Numbered from the stretch's first letter, positions 19,474-27,662 are shown. The stretch is DNA of 64,000 bases from RGIG1934 sp045122895 (GCA_045122895.1 JBGVIE010000008.1:1-64000), one strand, 5' to 3'. Numbers and translations are program-made. The notes: generated by a model from the sequence alone, not told the origin.

Positions 19474-19515
19474 ACTTTTGTATCTATGTGCCTCTCTTTC
19501 TTTTATTTATTTTTT
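19458..19515. terminator. Bidirectional terminator overlapping a stop codon
   Basis: Stem AAAGAGAG(A)CACATAGA / TCTATGTG(C)CTCTCTTT with one mismatch and a T-rich 3' side. It includes the stop codon of the small membrane protein and serves the convergent amidase gene. Confidence 0.85.
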
Positions 19516-20153
19516 CTTACAACTGCATCAATTCCCTGTCTTTTAAACATTTTTTCCATCTCAACTGCCTTCTCTAACGACTCAATATTCATAACCTCAA
19601 CAGAATATGTCGTGGTTTCTTTATCATCATTTATTGCATCCAGTATTCCATCTGCTATTACCCTTGCCATCTCATCAAAATTCTCATCAAAAAGCTTATT
19701 ATCCACATCACTGTTTATAAATCCAAGTTCCAATAAAATTGCAGGCATCCTGGTTCTTTTAAGTACAACAAGATTAGGCCTTTCAACTACTCCAATATTC
19801 CTAAAGCCTATATTCTCCAATCCTGATAATATATCTCTTGCAATTACTGCCTTCTCTCCTCTGTCATTATACAAAAGAGCAGATACTCCATTATAAGTAT
19901 TGCTATTCTCAGAGGAATCCCTATGAAGTGACACGAACAAATCAGCACCTGCGTTATTGCCCATCATAGCCTTTTCAAAAGGCGAATTATACACATCTGT
20001 CAGTCTTGTATATTGAACATTCACACCATTTCTCTCCAATATTTCACCAACGGCAAGTGCCATAGCAAGCACATCATCCTTCTCAAGTCTTCCCTTGTAT
20101 TCTGCACCGGAATCTCTTCCTCCATGCCCCGGGTCAATTACTACCTTTTTCAT
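19503..20153 (-). CDS. N-acetylmuramoyl-L-alanine amidase (Amidase_3) with SPOR-like tail
   Basis: 216 residues. Zinc-dependent amidase fold with ligands in DPGHGG (His), the Glu of GRLEKD, SLHRD (His) and catalytic Glu in LLELGF. The last ~35 residues (TTYSVEVMNIES to the end) look like a SPOR-type peptidoglycan-binding repeat. There is no signal peptide, unusual for an enzyme of the wall; CwlD, its sporulation relative, normally has one. Start ATG 20153 with GGAGG. Cleaves the amide between MurNAc and the stem peptide; role in spore cortex or phage-type lysis is not settled. Confidence 0.88.
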   Translation of the reverse strand: MKKVVIDPGHGGRDSGAEYKGRLEKDDVLAMALAVGEILERNGVNVQYTRLTDVYNSPFEKAMMGNNAGADLFVSLHRDSSENSNTYNGVSALLYNDRGEKAVIARDILSGLENIGFRNIGVVERPNLVVLKRTRMPAILLELGFINSDVDNKLFDENFDEMARVIADGILDAINDDKETTTYSVEVMNIESLEKAVEMEKMFKRQGIDAVVRKNK

Positions 20154-20221
20154 AATTACCTCCAATTCGAAACTTACTAAGATTAATATATTCTTCCGAA
20201 TTGATATCTGTTACAAATATA

Positions 20222-20250
20222 TTTACATTACTTTGTTTTTCTGATAAAAT
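20222..20250 (+). promoter_or_regulatory. Sigma-A promoter for lgt
   Basis: TTTACA (20222-20227), 17-nt spacer, TAAAAT (20245-20250). A GACGC/GCGTC hairpin follows in the leader at about 20269-20281. Confidence 0.6.
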
Positions 20251-20306
20251 TACACCTGCAATTTTTTTGACGCGATGCGTCTGCGGAATGGAGAATGGAG
20301 GTTAGT

Positions 20307-21083
20307 ATGCATCCTTTAATACACATTGGTCCTGTTGAATTACCTACTTACGGGACAATTATCTTAATCGGTTTTATTATTGGAGTTATGTTTATGATGC
20401 ACCATGGAAAAATATATGGATACACAAAAGCTGATTTTCTGATAGCATCTATGCTTAGTGCAATCGGACTTATTGTTGGTGCAAAAGTTATTTTCTTTAT
20501 TTCAGTTTTGCCTGAGATAATATCCCACTGGGATATTGCAAAGGAAAATATTCCGTATACCATTTACTATTCATTATCAGGATTTGTGTTCTATGGCGGT
20601 TTGATAGGCGTATTACTTATGCTGCTTCTATTCTGTAAACAAATGGAATACAGCTTCTTAGAGTTCACAAACATAGTCGCGCCTGTAATTCCCTTTATAC
20701 ATGGGCTTGGAAGAATTGGTTGTTTCTTTGGAGGTTGTTGCTACGGCATTGAATATAATGGTCCGTTTCACGTAAAATTCCCGCCTAATGAATTTGTTAC
20801 TGAGTTATCGGGAGTAAACCGATTTCCTGTTCAGCTTTTAGAATGTTTAATCAATATGATTATTTTTGTATGCCTTTACTACTACTCCCGAAAAAAAAGA
20901 AAGCCGGGAAGTATGCTTGGCATGTATTTAATAACATACTCTATTGTCAGATTTTCACTGGAATTCTTACGTGGAGATGTATCAAGAGGGATATTCTTAG
21001 GTGTATCTACATCACAGTGGATTAGCCTTTTGCTTCTACCAATCGGATTATATTTATTGTTCCGGAAGAAGAAGGAACAATAA
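20307..21083 (+). CDS. lgt: Prolipoprotein diacylglyceryl transferase family protein
   Basis: 258 residues, about seven membrane spans. The N terminus HPLIHIGPVELPTYG and the segment HGLGRIGCFFGGCCYG match the Lgt family; the signature Asn-rich variant of other Lgt proteins is replaced by the Cys-rich form seen in some Firmicute members. Lgt moves diacylglycerol from phosphatidylglycerol to the lipobox Cys of lipoproteins. Start ATG 20307 with GGAGG. The convergent neighbour is itself a lipoprotein. A second lgt may exist elsewhere in the genome. Confidence 0.88.
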   Translation: MHPLIHIGPVELPTYGTIILIGFIIGVMFMMHHGKIYGYTKADFLIASMLSAIGLIVGAKVIFFISVLPEIISHWDIAKENIPYTIYYSLSGFVFYGGLIGVLLMLLLFCKQMEYSFLEFTNIVAPVIPFIHGLGRIGCFFGGCCYGIEYNGPFHVKFPPNEFVTELSGVNRFPVQLLECLINMIIFVCLYYYSRKKRKPGSMLGMYLITYSIVRFSLEFLRGDVSRGIFLGVSTSQWISLLLLPIGLYLLFRKKKEQ

Positions 21084-21088
21084 ATATA

Positions 21089-21140
21089 AAAGGTGTAAAG
21101 CCTTTAATGATTCAATAAAGACTTTACACCTTAAATTTTT
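21089..21140. terminator. Bidirectional terminator between lgt and the Thr-rich lipoprotein
   Basis: Stem AAGGTGTAAAG(C)CTTTA / TAAAG(A)CTTTACACCTT, then AAATTTTT on the plus strand and CCTTTTATATTT on the minus strand. Confidence 0.85.
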
Positions 21141-21147
21141 GTTATTA

Positions 21148-21489
21148 TTATCTGTCTCTTGTTACCTTTGATACACCTTCTTCGATACCATTTCCGATAT
21201 CGTCTCCTATATCTTCAACATCATCTACAACATCATTAACGACACCATTTCTTTTTGTATTCACGTCGTTTGTTGCAGTGTCATTTGTTGTTTCTCTTGT
21301 AGTTGTGTCCTTTGTAGTAATCTCACTTGTTGTTTCCCTTGTAGTAGTCTGGCTAGTTGTTTCTCTTGTAGTATCCCTTACAGTTTCCTTAGTAGTCTTC
21401 TCATCATTTTTGTCCCCACCGCATGCAACCATCATCGTCACAGCAAATGTCATGATGGCACATAATGCAAAATATTTAATTTTACGCAT
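21148..21489 (-). CDS. Thr-rich repeat lipoprotein
   Basis: 113 residues: signal peptide with lipobox VACGG (Cys near residue 23), then a low-complexity Thr/Glu/Asp tract of repeating RETT-, KETT- and DTTTRET-like units (about 30-75) and an acidic tail. The Thr-rich tract looks like a flexible wall-spanning stalk, possibly glycosylated. Ribosome site AAAGGAG is present. Downstream of dapB in the same orientation, 65 nt away. No function assigned. Confidence 0.75.
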   Translation of the reverse strand: MRKIKYFALCAIMTFAVTMMVACGGDKNDEKTTKETVRDTTRETTSQTTTRETTSEITTKDTTTRETTNDTATNDVNTKRNGVVNDVVDDVEDIGDDIGNGIEEGVSKVTRDR

Positions 21490-21554
21490 AAAAAAATCTC
21501 CTTTCAGACAACTATTTCAATCTATAGTATATCCAAAAGGAGAAACTTTATTCA

Positions 21555-22310
21555 TTATCCAATTACATCAGACATATCATACATTCCGGCTGGCTTTCCT
21601 TTTAGGAATTTAGCCGCCTGTACGGCACCATTTCCAAATACAGCCTTTGAATATGCTCTGTGACTAATAGTAATTACTTCGTCATTTCCTGCGAAAATAA
21701 CATCATGGTCACCTACTATTGTTCCACCACGAACTGCACTTATTCCAATTTCCTTCTTTGGTCTCTTAACTCTGTCAGCACTTCTATCGTATTTGTAAGT
21801 GTATTCATTGTTAAGTTCTTCATTGATAGAATCAGCAAGCGCAAGCGCTGTCCCGCTTGGAGCATCAACCTTTAAATTATGATGTTTTTCAACGATTTCA
21901 ATATCAAAACCTGCTGGTGCAAAAACCTTTGTAGCTTCTTTTAACAACTTCATAAGTGTATTTACACCAAGACCCATATTAGCTGATTTCAAAATAGCAA
22001 TTTCCTTTGATGCCTCGCTTACCCTGTCAAGCTGTTCCTCAGAAAGACCTGTTGTACATAATACCAAAGGTAATCTCTTAGCTACACAATAATCTAAAAG
22101 TTTGTCAACTGCTACTGCTGATGCAAAATCGATAACTACGTCTGCATCTACATCCATATCATTAATGTCTGTAAAAACAGGATAATCATTCTTTATTGTA
22201 TCGCAAATATCTACACCGGCTACCATTGTACAATCTTCATCTGCTGCAACTATTCCCGATATTACCTGACCCATTTTTCCGTTGCAGCCATGCATAATAA
22301 TCTTTGTCAT
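21555..22310 (-). CDS. dapB: 4-hydroxy-tetrahydrodipicolinate reductase
   Basis: 251 residues. N-terminal nucleotide-binding motif HGCNGKMGQ and the catalytic/substrate segment EKHHNLKVDAPSGTA. Second enzyme of the diaminopimelate pathway, giving tetrahydrodipicolinate for lysine, peptidoglycan and spore dipicolinate. Lies 20 nt after dapA and is under the same lysine riboswitch. Confidence 0.97.
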   Translation of the reverse strand: MTKIIMHGCNGKMGQVISGIVAADEDCTMVAGVDICDTIKNDYPVFTDINDMDVDADVVIDFASAVAVDKLLDYCVAKRLPLVLCTTGLSEEQLDRVSEASKEIAILKSANMGLGVNTLMKLLKEATKVFAPAGFDIEIVEKHHNLKVDAPSGTALALADSINEELNNEYTYKYDRSADRVKRPKKEIGISAVRGGTIVGDHDVIFAGNDEVITISHRAYSKAVFGNGAVQAAKFLKGKPAGMYDMSDVIG

Positions 22311-22330
22311 AATGATTATATACCTCTCTT

Positions 22331-23215
22331 TTATAAAATTCCGTATTCTTTCATTGCTTTCTTCAAAACTTCCTGATTAGCTTCTTCCATTGTTGTAAGT
22401 GGCATTCTAAGTCCACCAACCCCCATACCCATCAGGTTAAGAGCTGCCTTTACAGGAATCGGATTAACTTCGCAGAATAATGCTTCACAAAGTGGCAATG
22501 CTTCCAACTGAAGTTCAAGACTCTTTTTTACATCTCCCTCAAGATATGAAGCCACGATATTGTGTGTCTGCTCCGGCGCAACATTTGATAATACTGAAAT
22601 AACTCCTTTTCCACCAAGTGACAAAACAGGTACTATCTGATCATCGTTACCTGAATATATATCAAGTTTGCCTTTTGTAAGGCTTACAAGTTTAGCAACC
22701 TGCGAAATATTGCCACTTGCTTCTTTGATAGCAACAATATTCTCACATGTATCTGCGAGCTTAGCTGCTGTTGTAGGAAGGATGTTGCATCCTGTTCTGC
22801 TTGGAACGTTATATAAAATAATTGGAACTTTAACACTGTTAGCAATTGCACTAAAGTGAGCAATAAGTCCGTTCTGTGTAGCTTTGTTGTAATATGGTGT
22901 TACCAAAAGCAAACCATCTACTCCGTATTTTTCAGCTTCTGTTGAAAGGTAGATTGCTGTATCTGTACAGTTCGAACCAGTTCCTGCTACAACAGGAATT
23001 CTTCCTGCTACTTTATCTACTGCATATTTGATGCATTCCAGATGTTCTTCATGTGTAAGAGTTGAAGATTCACCTGTTGTACCACAAATAATGATACAAT
23101 CTGTCTTATTGGCAATCTGGAACTCAATGAGTTCACCAAGCTTTTCAAAATTAACTGTTCCATCTGCATTCATTGGTGTAACTATCGCAACACCTGCACC
23201 TGTAAAAATCGACAT
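22331..23215 (-). CDS. dapA: 4-hydroxy-tetrahydrodipicolinate synthase
   Basis: 294 residues, TIM barrel. Schiff-base Lys in VAIKEASGN (about residue 160), catalytic Tyr in TPYYNKATQ (about 130) and CGTTGESSTL phosphate/pyruvate site. Condenses pyruvate with aspartate semialdehyde. Start ATG 23215 with GGAGG; upstream in-frame TTG/ATG codons to 23230 are not supported. First gene of the lysine-riboswitch operon dapA-dapB. Confidence 0.97.
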   Translation of the reverse strand: MSIFTGAGVAIVTPMNADGTVNFEKLGELIEFQIANKTDCIIICGTTGESSTLTHEEHLECIKYAVDKVAGRIPVVAGTGSNCTDTAIYLSTEAEKYGVDGLLLVTPYYNKATQNGLIAHFSAIANSVKVPIILYNVPSRTGCNILPTTAAKLADTCENIVAIKEASGNISQVAKLVSLTKGKLDIYSGNDDQIVPVLSLGGKGVISVLSNVAPEQTHNIVASYLEGDVKKSLELQLEALPLCEALFCEVNPIPVKAALNLMGMGVGGLRMPLTTMEEANQEVLKKAMKEYGIL

Positions 23216-23255
23216 ATAAAATTCCTCCATTCATATTTAGTCTCGTATTATAACA

Positions 23256-23283
23256 AGAAAAGGACTGTTCAAATGAACAGCCC
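23256..23283 (-). terminator. Riboswitch-controlled intrinsic terminator
   Basis: Minus strand GGGCTGTTC-ATTT-GAACAGTCC followed by TTTTCTTG, between the lysine aptamer and dapA. It is the expected off-switch when lysine is bound. Confidence 0.85.
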
Positions 23284-23311
23284 TCAAAGAATCTACATTA
23301 ATATATCATTC

Positions 23312-23480
23312 TCTAAGTAGCCCTCCATCTGATGATGACAGTTGCATAACTGTTAATTATGCACCCAAGATTACTCTATCAGGTTGAATAATCTTTCGGC
23401 GTATCCCCCTTTCATCTGTCATCATCTATTCCTGAAATATCAAACAGATTACTATTGTTCAACGCAACCTCTACTTGTTA
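23312..23480 (-). promoter_or_regulatory. Lysine riboswitch (L box)
   Basis: Read on the minus strand, the conserved L-box pieces occur in order: AGTAGAGGTTGCG at the 5' side, an AGTA loop, GAAAGGGGGATACGCCGAA, then TGGGTGCA and the closing GGAGGGCTACTT. A promoter ends 10 nt upstream and a terminator lies just before dapA, so premature termination on lysine binding is the natural reading. Confidence 0.93.
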
Positions 23481-23489
23481 TTTAAATTC

Positions 23490-23518
23490 ATATTATCATC
23501 TATATATATGTTTGTCAA
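23490..23518 (-). promoter_or_regulatory. Sigma-A promoter for dapA-dapB
   Basis: Minus strand TTGACA (23518-23513), 17-nt spacer, TAATAT (23495-23490). Predicted start coincides with the first base of the lysine aptamer. Confidence 0.8.
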
Positions 23519-23525
23519 CCACTGA

Positions 23526-23676
23526 ATACTAATCTCTATGTCGGAGCAATTTATTGCGGAGACACCGCGAAGAGAAATTCGCGCAGGCGATTTCTCTTCT
23601 GCGATCAGGGCTAATTGAGGCTCCGTCTCAATTAGCTGTATGCAAAATCACCGCATCAGCGTGATTTTTCATACTA
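23526..23676 (-). repeat. 151-bp hairpin-rich dispersed repeat, copy A
   Basis: Read on the minus strand this begins at the stop codon of the SSB-like gene and runs to the dapA promoter. It is about 91 percent identical (14 differences by hand) to copy B at 34917-35067, with no gaps. It folds as a row of hairpins: GTATG...CATAC, AGCTAATTGAG...CTCAATTAG, and GCAGAAGAGAAA...TTTCTCTTCGC. Both ends carry TAGTAT. One substitution pair in the first stem (A-U to G-C against copy B) keeps pairing. No coding potential seen. Confidence 0.85.
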
Positions 23677-24309
23677 AACTGCTTCAGATATATACTCTAA
23701 TTTGTTGACTGACACTTCATATGCTACATGTTTCTCTGTCTCTTCTTCGCTAATCTTCTTAATATATTCACGGCTCTGAACTCTTCCCCATACCTGGATT
23801 CTTCCACCCACTTCAAATGTAGATGCAAATCTTGCATTTCTTCCCCATGCAATACATGGAATATAGTCTGATTTGCCGTATGGTCTGTTAACTGCAATAA
23901 GTAAATCAGCAATTTCTCTTCCCAGTGGTGTTTTACGATATACCGGAGCCTTGCAGATAAATCCGTCAAGGAATATCTGATTAGTCTTTCCTGACAATGG
24001 GTTCTCTGCAACAATCTGCCACTCTCTCACAAAAATAGAAAGAACAAGTCTGTTTTTGCTACCATCATGCCTGTTATAAGATCTGAACTGTCCGGCCACT
24101 TCTACTAACTGACCCATCAGATTCTCTTTCACATTCACAAGACGTTCTGAAACCATCATTGGAATAACATCTGATGAATCACTTAATCTGTTAACAGACA
24201 CATCTACTATGTAGAATCCCTCACCAAACACTTCGTGACTAAATCTGAATTCTGACACGATTTCCCCAATTACACTCACCTTGTTGTTATCAATAACATT
24301 ATCTACCAT
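23674..24309 (-). CDS. Single-stranded DNA-binding-like protein with two OB folds
   Basis: 211 residues made of two successive SSB-type OB domains: about 8-100 (NKVSVIGEIVSEF...) and about 108-205 (LDGFICKAPVYRKTP...IPCIAWGRNARFA...GRIQVWGRVQSREY). The second half is the better SSB match. It lacks the acidic protein-recruiting tail of housekeeping SSB, so it is probably an accessory or recombination-linked SSB. The ribosome site AAGGGAG precedes ATG 24309. Monocistronic; the stop codon overlaps repeat copy A. Confidence 0.8.
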   Translation of the reverse strand: MVDNVIDNNKVSVIGEIVSEFRFSHEVFGEGFYIVDVSVNRLSDSSDVIPMMVSERLVNVKENLMGQLVEVAGQFRSYNRHDGSKNRLVLSIFVREWQIVAENPLSGKTNQIFLDGFICKAPVYRKTPLGREIADLLIAVNRPYGKSDYIPCIAWGRNARFASTFEVGGRIQVWGRVQSREYIKKISEEETEKHVAYEVSVNKLEYISEAV

Positions 24310-24497
24310 TTGTATTTCTCCCTTCTTAAATAAAAATGTATTGTGTGTTAGATATGTTTACTTAATTATGTATATTCAACACACGACGTTTTTATTCCAA
24401 ATTTATTTAAGATTTTTTTATTTTTATTCCACTCACTTAAATTTACAATTAATTATGCTTTTAAAACCAAAATATGTCAATAAAAATTTTCACGTCA
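24310..24497. other. Non-coding region upstream of the SSB-like gene
   Basis: AT-rich leader and promoter region of the SSB-like gene. I see the ribosome site next to 24309 but no convincing -35/-10 pair and no structured element until 24498. Confidence 0.5.
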
Positions 24498-24632
24498 GCT
24501 ACAAGCCATACGAGTTTTCACACGAGATTTTCTGACGAGAGCTTGCTCACAGGCAGAAAATTTTGTGTGAAAACTCATAGGGCGACAGCCCGTGACCGAG
24601 AAAGCCCTGCTTACGAGGTTATGGCTTGTAGC
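24498..24632 (-). repeat. Multi-hairpin element, copy 1
   Basis: Outer arms GCTACAAGCCATA (24498-24510) and TATGGCTTGTAGC (24620-24632) pair perfectly. Inside: a long hairpin (GAGTTTTCACAC 24512-24523 with GTGTGAAAACTC 24565-24576, extended by ATTTTCTG/CAGAAAAT, apex GAGAGCTTGCTC), a short hairpin GGGC-GACA-GCCC, then the core ACCGAG and a third hairpin ending CGAGGTTA. Core and layout match copy 2 at 57610-57747, although the arms are unrelated. It lies directly 3' of the broken Rpn-type gene. Strand given as that of the gene it follows. Confidence 0.8.
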
Positions 24633-24638
24633 CTTGTT

Positions 24639-24657
24639 TGCGACAGCCCGTGACCGA
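24639..24657. repeat. Partial second copy of the element core
   Basis: GCGACAGCCCGTGACCGA at 24582-24599 is repeated exactly just outside the element at 24640-24657, suggesting slippage or partial duplication. Confidence 0.75.
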
Positions 24658-24666
24658 ATTTACATA

Positions 24667-25511
24667 CTAATCCCCTTTAGCTTCAAGCTTAGCTGTAAGC
24701 TCTTCTATCACTTTAGCCATTTTCACATTTTCCGATTTCAGCTTATCCATCTCGCGTTCCATCTCTTCATACCTATCCATCTTATCTGCCCATTCATCCA
24801 CATCCAATTTAATTGATTGATTGATCCATCTCTTCCTTTATCTCCTTCATATCCTGGCGGTTCGAATACAGATGGTCATACAATGTCGCGAAAAGCTTTT
24901 CCAATCTTTTTGCATCACCCACTGTAATATTTCCCAACCTGCAATTGTCTCTGATGCAACCAATTATATCAGTAAAAATCCTCTCTTTCAACCAGCATAA
25001 ATCCTCTTCTGTCATATTTTCCCTTGATGAAATATACTTCTTCAACTTTATAAGTTCAAAGGGTATAAGTATAACCTATTGAATAATGATCAGGTACATC
25101 ATCATCACCCAAAAACACTATCTTTGACTTCGGAAATGTTAGATAGCATATGTTGTCTTCCACCTTTGCATTTCGCAATGAATGCTTGTACCCATAATCA
25201 AATATCCTAAGCACGATATCCTCATCCCGATACATTTGTGCCTCGATGTGGTAACTGTGAACACCTCCTATGGTCAAAATAGTATCTGCAATAGTCTTAG
25301 TCAAATTATCATCGTGGAACTCCGTCCAATTGTATGTAATGGTGCTGTCTGTCGGATAATCTGTCTGAAATAGTCCGTTTATAAAATTGATAACGGCCTT
25401 ACTCGAAAGCGTAAGAATCTTCTTAAACATCTTGTCATATATGTGATAGATCTGATTGCTGCTGTTAGAATTAGTATCCTGCGTGTTGGTATTACAAGAT
25501 TTGTTATCCAT
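24667..25511 (-). pseudogene. Broken Rpn-type (PD-(D/E)XK nuclease family transposase) gene
   Basis: Begins at ATG 25511 behind AGGAGG and reads MDNKSCNTN..., with family-like segments YDKMFKKILTLS, FHIEAQMYRDED-type nuclease core (YHIEAQMYRDEDIVLR) and IGYTYTL, then stops at 25056. The reading continues in a second frame (PFELIKLKKYISSREN..., to 24809) and in a third (SIKLDVDEWADKMDRYEEME... to 24667), a charged coiled-coil tail. So there are two frameshifts and an apparent loss of the middle part compared with intact relatives of ~300 residues. Rpn proteins are recombination-promoting nucleases common in many copies in gut Firmicutes. Inactive remnant. Confidence 0.8.
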
Positions 25512-25826
25512 TGTCCTCCTTCTGAGCTGCCAAAAAGATGTACGAATCCCCTGGCAGTTCAGAAAGGATTCATACATAAAATATATTCTGTATATGAATA
25601 ATATAATATGTGTACGAATATGTCAAGCATAATTTAAATTTATGAGTATATATTATGCCCACAAATATACCTATCCGAGATTTCAACTCATCCCAGATAG
25701 GGTTTACTTGCTTATTCTCACTTTCCATTCTTCCAAATAAACTTATTAATCCTCTTGTTTTTTTTTCAGAATGTGCTAAACTTGTTTGCGTTACTGTATT
25801 TACTTATTATAATGGAGGAACGATAA
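25512..25826. other. Non-coding region between Rpn remnant and typA
   Basis: Holds the Rpn leader, with a small CTGCCA/TGGCAG hairpin at about 25528-25556, and the AT-rich upstream region of typA. A TATAAT at 25808 is too close to the typA start to be its promoter. No other feature seen. Confidence 0.5.
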
Positions 25827-27653
25827 ATGCAAACTAAAAGAGAAGATGTTAGAAATATTGCAATTATAGCTCATGTCGACCACGGTAAAACTACATTAGT
25901 TGATGAGCTTTTAAAGCAAAGCGGAACATTTAGAGCAAACCAGGAAGTCGCTGAAAGAGTAATGGATTCAAATGATATCGAACGTGAACGTGGTATCACT
26001 ATTCTCTCTAAAAACACAGCGGTTTATTATAAAGACATAAAAATCAATATTATAGATACACCGGGACACGCAGATTTCGGTGGTGAAGTTGAACGTGTAC
26101 TTAAGATGGTTAATGGTGTTATCCTTGTAGTTGATGCCTTCGAGGGAGCAATGCCACAGACAAAGTTCGTATTAAAGAAGGCTCTTGAGCTTGATTTACC
26201 AGTTATAGTATGTATCAACAAAATTGACAGACCTGAAGCAAGGCCTGATGAGGTAATTGACGAGGTGCTTGAGCTTTTCCTTGATCTTGATGCTTCTGAT
26301 GAACAATTAGAATGTCCTTTTGTATATGCATCTGCAAAGGCAGGACATGCTATTCTTGATTTAAGTGAAGAACCAGAGAATATGCAACCATTATTTGAGA
26401 CGATAATTAATTATATCCCTGCTCCAGAGGGAGATCCAGAAGCTGATACACAGGTTCTTATCAGCACAATCGATTACAACGAATATGTAGGACGTATCGG
26501 TGTAGGTAAGGTTGATAATGGTTCATTAAAAGTTAATCAGGATGTAGTCGTTGTAAACGCACATGACCCTGAGAAAAAACAGAAGGTTAAGGTCAGCAAG
26601 CTTTACGAATTCGAAGGACTTAACAAAGTAGAAGTAACAGAGGCAAAGATTGGTTCAATTGTAGCTATCTCAGGTATTTCAGACATCCATATTGGTGATA
26701 CACTCTGCTCTCCTGAGAATCCTGTTGCAATACCTTTCCAGAAGATTTCAGAGCCAACAATTTCTATGCAATTTAATGTTAATGATAGTCCTCTCGCAGG
26801 TCAGGAAGGTAAATTCATCACTTCAAGACATTTAAGAGACAGACTTTTCAGAGAGCTTAACACTGACGTAAGTCTTCGTGTTGAAGAGACAGAGACAACT
26901 GAAAGCTTTAAGGTATCAGGACGTGGCGAACTTCACTTATCTGTATTAATCGAGAATATGAGACGTGAAGGCTATGAATTTTCTGTAAGCAAAGCTGAAG
27001 TATTATATAAGAAGGATGAAAACGGAAAACTCTTAGAGCCAATGGAGCTTGCATATGTTGATGTTCCTGAAGAATTCTCTGGTACTGTTATCCAGGCATT
27101 AAGCACTAGAAAGGGCGAATTACTTGGAATGTCTGCTGCAAACGGCGGCTATACAAGACTTGAATTCTCTATCCCTTCAAGAGGTCTTATTGGATATCGT
27201 GGTGAATTTATGACTGATACAAAAGGTAATGGAATCATCAACACAATATTTAACGGTTATGGTCCTTACAAGGGAGATATCCAGTACAGAAAACAGGGGT
27301 CACTTATAGCTTTTGAAAATGGTGAAGCTATTACCTATGGTCTTTTCAACGCACAGGAACGTGGTACATTATTCATAGGACCTGGTGAAAAGGTATACGC
27401 AGGTATGGTTGTTGGTCAGAACGGTAAGACAGATGATATCGAAGTAAATGTATGTAAGAAAAAACAGCTCACAAATACTCGTGCTTCCGGTTCAGATGAT
27501 GCTCTTAAGCTTGTACCTAAGAAGGAATTAAGTCTTGAACAGTCACTTGAATTCATAGACACTGATGAGCTTCTTGAGATTACTCCTGTAAGTCTAAGAA
27601 TTCGTAAAAAGATTCTTGACCCTACATTGAGAAAACGTGCAAACAGAAATTAA
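25827..27653 (+). CDS. typA: Translational GTPase TypA/BipA
   Basis: 608 residues, the usual length. G1 AHVDHGKTTL, G2/G3 region with RGITI and DTPGHADF, G4 NKIDRP, followed by EF-G-like domains II, III and V and the TypA-specific C-terminal domain. Ribosome-binding GTPase involved in 50S assembly and stress adaptation. GGAGG precedes ATG 25827; ends in a strong terminator, so monocistronic. Confidence 0.97.
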   Translation: MQTKREDVRNIAIIAHVDHGKTTLVDELLKQSGTFRANQEVAERVMDSNDIERERGITILSKNTAVYYKDIKINIIDTPGHADFGGEVERVLKMVNGVILVVDAFEGAMPQTKFVLKKALELDLPVIVCINKIDRPEARPDEVIDEVLELFLDLDASDEQLECPFVYASAKAGHAILDLSEEPENMQPLFETIINYIPAPEGDPEADTQVLISTIDYNEYVGRIGVGKVDNGSLKVNQDVVVVNAHDPEKKQKVKVSKLYEFEGLNKVEVTEAKIGSIVAISGISDIHIGDTLCSPENPVAIPFQKISEPTISMQFNVNDSPLAGQEGKFITSRHLRDRLFRELNTDVSLRVEETETTESFKVSGRGELHLSVLIENMRREGYEFSVSKAEVLYKKDENGKLLEPMELAYVDVPEEFSGTVIQALSTRKGELLGMSAANGGYTRLEFSIPSRGLIGYRGEFMTDTKGNGIINTIFNGYGPYKGDIQYRKQGSLIAFENGEAITYGLFNAQERGTLFIGPGEKVYAGMVVGQNGKTDDIEVNVCKKKQLTNTRASGSDDALKLVPKKELSLEQSLEFIDTDELLEITPVSLRIRKKILDPTLRKRANRN

Positions 27654-27662
27654 CACTTATCA

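Noticed and set aside
24498..24632. Retron-like non-coding RNA (outer inverted repeats, short hairpins, long hairpin)
   Set aside because: On the minus strand the order resembles msr-msd, but there is no reverse transcriptase gene in the window and two unlinked copies exist, so a dispersed element is the simpler reading.
25808..25813. TATAAT just before typA as its promoter
   Set aside because: The start point would fall after the GGAGG site and 7 nt before the ATG, leaving no ribosome site on the mRNA.
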